Shown one piece after another: positions 48,657 through 49,645 of a stretch of DNA of 49,645 nucleotides. The DNA comes from Candidatus Aminicenantota bacterium (lineage in GTDB: Bacteria > Acidobacteriota > Aminicenantia > Aminicenantales > JAFGAV01). The DNA lies in the NCBI GenBank assembly GCA_016933515.1, contig JAFGAV010000082.1, positions 1 to 49,645 of the forward strand, given 5' to 3'. How positions within the stretch are numbered: the first letter of the stretch is position 1; each line of letters opens with the position of its first letter. Both the position numbers and the translations under genes were made by a program. The notes beneath the pieces were generated by a model, which was not told where the DNA came from, did no database searches, and was given only the letters and a program-made list of their open reading frames with translations.

Positions 48657-49538
48657 CTAGACCTTGAACTTAAAGCCTATGATGAACGCCAGAGGCGAGG
48701 GGCCTCCAGGGGCAAAGTCGAACCGGAGCATCAGGGGGAGGCACAAAGACGAACCCAGAGGGATCTCGGTGCCCGTGGCCAGGCTCAGGTGGAACAACGC
48801 GCTGCCCTCGGAAAACATGATTCCCGCCGATGTCTGAATGACGAAGAATCCCAAGCGGAAATCGGCAAGGCCGCCGAGGGAGAAAGCGGTGATCGTGTTT
48901 TCGCGACGTACGGTATAGTAGCCGTAAGGGTAGACATAGTAGAAATAGTAAAGGGAATAGAACCCGCCCTCCAATCCCACGCCCATCATGGGCGTGATCC
49001 GGTAGAGAGCCTGGGCGGCGACTCGCCAGTGAAACTTGCTCCATTCCTCAAAATACTTTTCAGCCATCTCCCGGGCCGCGGGGATGTCCACCATCGTTAG
49101 GCCGGCCCCGCCGAGCAGGCTGAATTCGAATTTTTTCCAAGGGAGCCTTGCCGGAACCTCCCTCGGAGGGGCGGGCGCGGGGGCGGCGGTCTCATCGGCC
49201 GCGGCCGGCGGAGGAGCGGGAGGCTCGGGCTGCGGCACCTCGGTGGCACGGACGACGCTGGAATGGATGTAGCCGGACTGGACCGCACCGCCCGTCTGGG
49301 CGGTCAGCGTCACCAAGAACCAGGGATCCTGTGCCTTTTCGGCTTCCAGGACCGTTCCCCTGGGCAGTCTGGCGATCACGGACGCGGTCAACGAAGGAGA
49401 GGAGCGCACATTGGCTATGGCCACCGTGACCTCGACTTTCCATTTGGCGGCCGGGCTGGAATCCGCATAAGCCTGAGAAAAGGCCGGGCACAGCAGAACG
49501 ACGAACGACAGACACACCTTGAACAAATGACGAAGCAT
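48657..49538 (-). CDS. Exported SH3b-domain protein with outer-membrane barrel-like C-terminus
   Basis: A 293-residue protein with a signal peptide (FKVCLSFVVLLCPAFSQAYA, cleavage after about 25), a bacterial SH3 domain (about 33-98; VTVAIANVRSSPSLTASVIA and YIHSSVV), a Pro/Ala linker (about 104-130), and a C-terminal half made of alternating hydrophobic strands (FEFSLLGGAGLTM ... GVGLEGGFYSLYYFYYVYP ... LAFIIGFKFKV) ending in a hydrophobic residue, as small outer-membrane barrels do. The SH3b part may bind peptidoglycan and the barrel may sit in the outer membrane. ATG 49538 follows GGGAGGGACAGG. Function unknown. No linked neighbour in the window. Confidence 0.75.
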   Translation of the reverse strand: MLRHLFKVCLSFVVLLCPAFSQAYADSSPAAKWKVEVTVAIANVRSSPSLTASVIARLPRGTVLEAEKAQDPWFLVTLTAQTGGAVQSGYIHSSVVRATEVPQPEPPAPPPAAADETAAPAPAPPREVPARLPWKKFEFSLLGGAGLTMVDIPAAREMAEKYFEEWSKFHWRVAAQALYRITPMMGVGLEGGFYSLYYFYYVYPYGYYTVRRENTITAFSLGGLADFRLGFFVIQTSAGIMFSEGSALFHLSLATGTEIPLGSSLCLPLMLRFDFAPGGPSPLAFIIGFKFKV

Positions 49539-49569
49539 CCTGTCCCTCCCTATTGAAGTTTAAAGTACC

Positions 49570-49640
49570 GCCGCAAATCCCCGGACGTAAGTCCGTGGAT
49601 GGAGTGGGTTCCGACGAAGTCGGACAAGCGAAGCTTGCCC
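49570..49640. repeat. Run of three small perfect hairpins at the window edge
   Basis: Three inverted repeats follow each other: CGGAC-GTAA-GTCCG, TCCGAC-GAA-GTCGGA, and CAAGC-GAA-GCTTG, within about 70 bp. They lie upstream of the SH3b gene (read on the minus strand) and run into the window end. Tight stems with 3-4-nt loops in tandem recall REP/RAYT or IS200/IS605-type ends, but no transposase is seen in the window. Confidence 0.45.
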
Positions 49641-49645
49641 TTTAG

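Overview
The window reads as a chromosome segment of a GC-rich, diderm (Gram-negative-type), anaerobic bacterium. An outer membrane is implied by an ADP-heptose synthesis/heptosyltransferase block, a TonB-like protein and a lipoprotein maturation pair (lspA, lgt). Anaerobiosis is implied by a large iron-sulfur flavoprotein cluster of the bifurcating-hydrogenase/Nfn type with an H-cluster protein. The combination would suit a Candidatus Aminicenantes-like or other Acidobacteriota-related lineage, but that placement is an inference from gene content. There is no rRNA, CRISPR array, prophage or intact insertion sequence; one tRNA gene is present.

Layout. (1) 1-2675: ECF sigma factor, small membrane anti-sigma-like protein, and an HtrA-like two-PDZ protein that has lost two of its three catalytic residues. 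(2) 2734-13057: a promoter followed by ten co-directional genes: a Cys-rich protein, a DRTGG-like protein, NuoE-, NuoF- and NuoG-like subunits, NfnA- and NfnB-like subunits, a second DRTGG-like protein, an HATPase, and a group-D-like [FeFe]-hydrogenase H-domain protein. No canonical catalytic HydA is present and the NuoG-like subunit lacks the catalytic Cys/Sec. I read it as a transhydrogenase-type electron-bifurcating complex with its own redox/H2-sensing module. (3) 13065-16766, minus strand: trmH, an isoprenylcysteine-methyltransferase-like membrane protein, a fused heptose adenylyltransferase/glycosyltransferase and the heptose kinase. (4) 16939-17024: tRNA-Leu(CAA), then about 500 bp with little content. 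(5) 17535-22921: tonB-like gene, a secreted protein of unknown function, an acyl-CoA synthetase and a secreted fibronectin-type protein. (6) 23044-27435: an HGSNAT/NagX-like membrane protein with a NamZ-like exo-muramidase (cell-wall sugar salvage), a small basic protein, and a CDF metal transporter with three C-terminal domains. (7) 27562-32972: a glutamine synthetase family enzyme, a giant exported protein joining two peptidyl-prolyl isomerase domains to a GH127 glycosidase and a discoidin-like domain, and a DUF4342 protein. (8) 33291-38376: MFS transporter, the TldD/TldE pair, and a flippase-like membrane protein. (9) 38494-40913: nadC-nadB. (10) 41088-48308: ileS-lspA-lgt-rluD and an EF-G-like GTPase. 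(11) 48657-49538: an SH3b/beta-barrel-like exported protein; the window ends in a run of small hairpins.

Other structure: an approximately 82-bp near-palindromic repeat occurs twice (21413-21494 and 33012-33093), each time just after the 3' end of a gene and in the same orientation relative to it. Several promoters of the TTGACA/TATAAT type can be read by eye, and three of them place the predicted transcription start at or within a few bases of the start codon, suggesting leaderless mRNAs. The strongest candidates for something new are the PPIase-GH127 fusion, the NuoEFG/NfnAB/H-cluster cluster, and the repeat.
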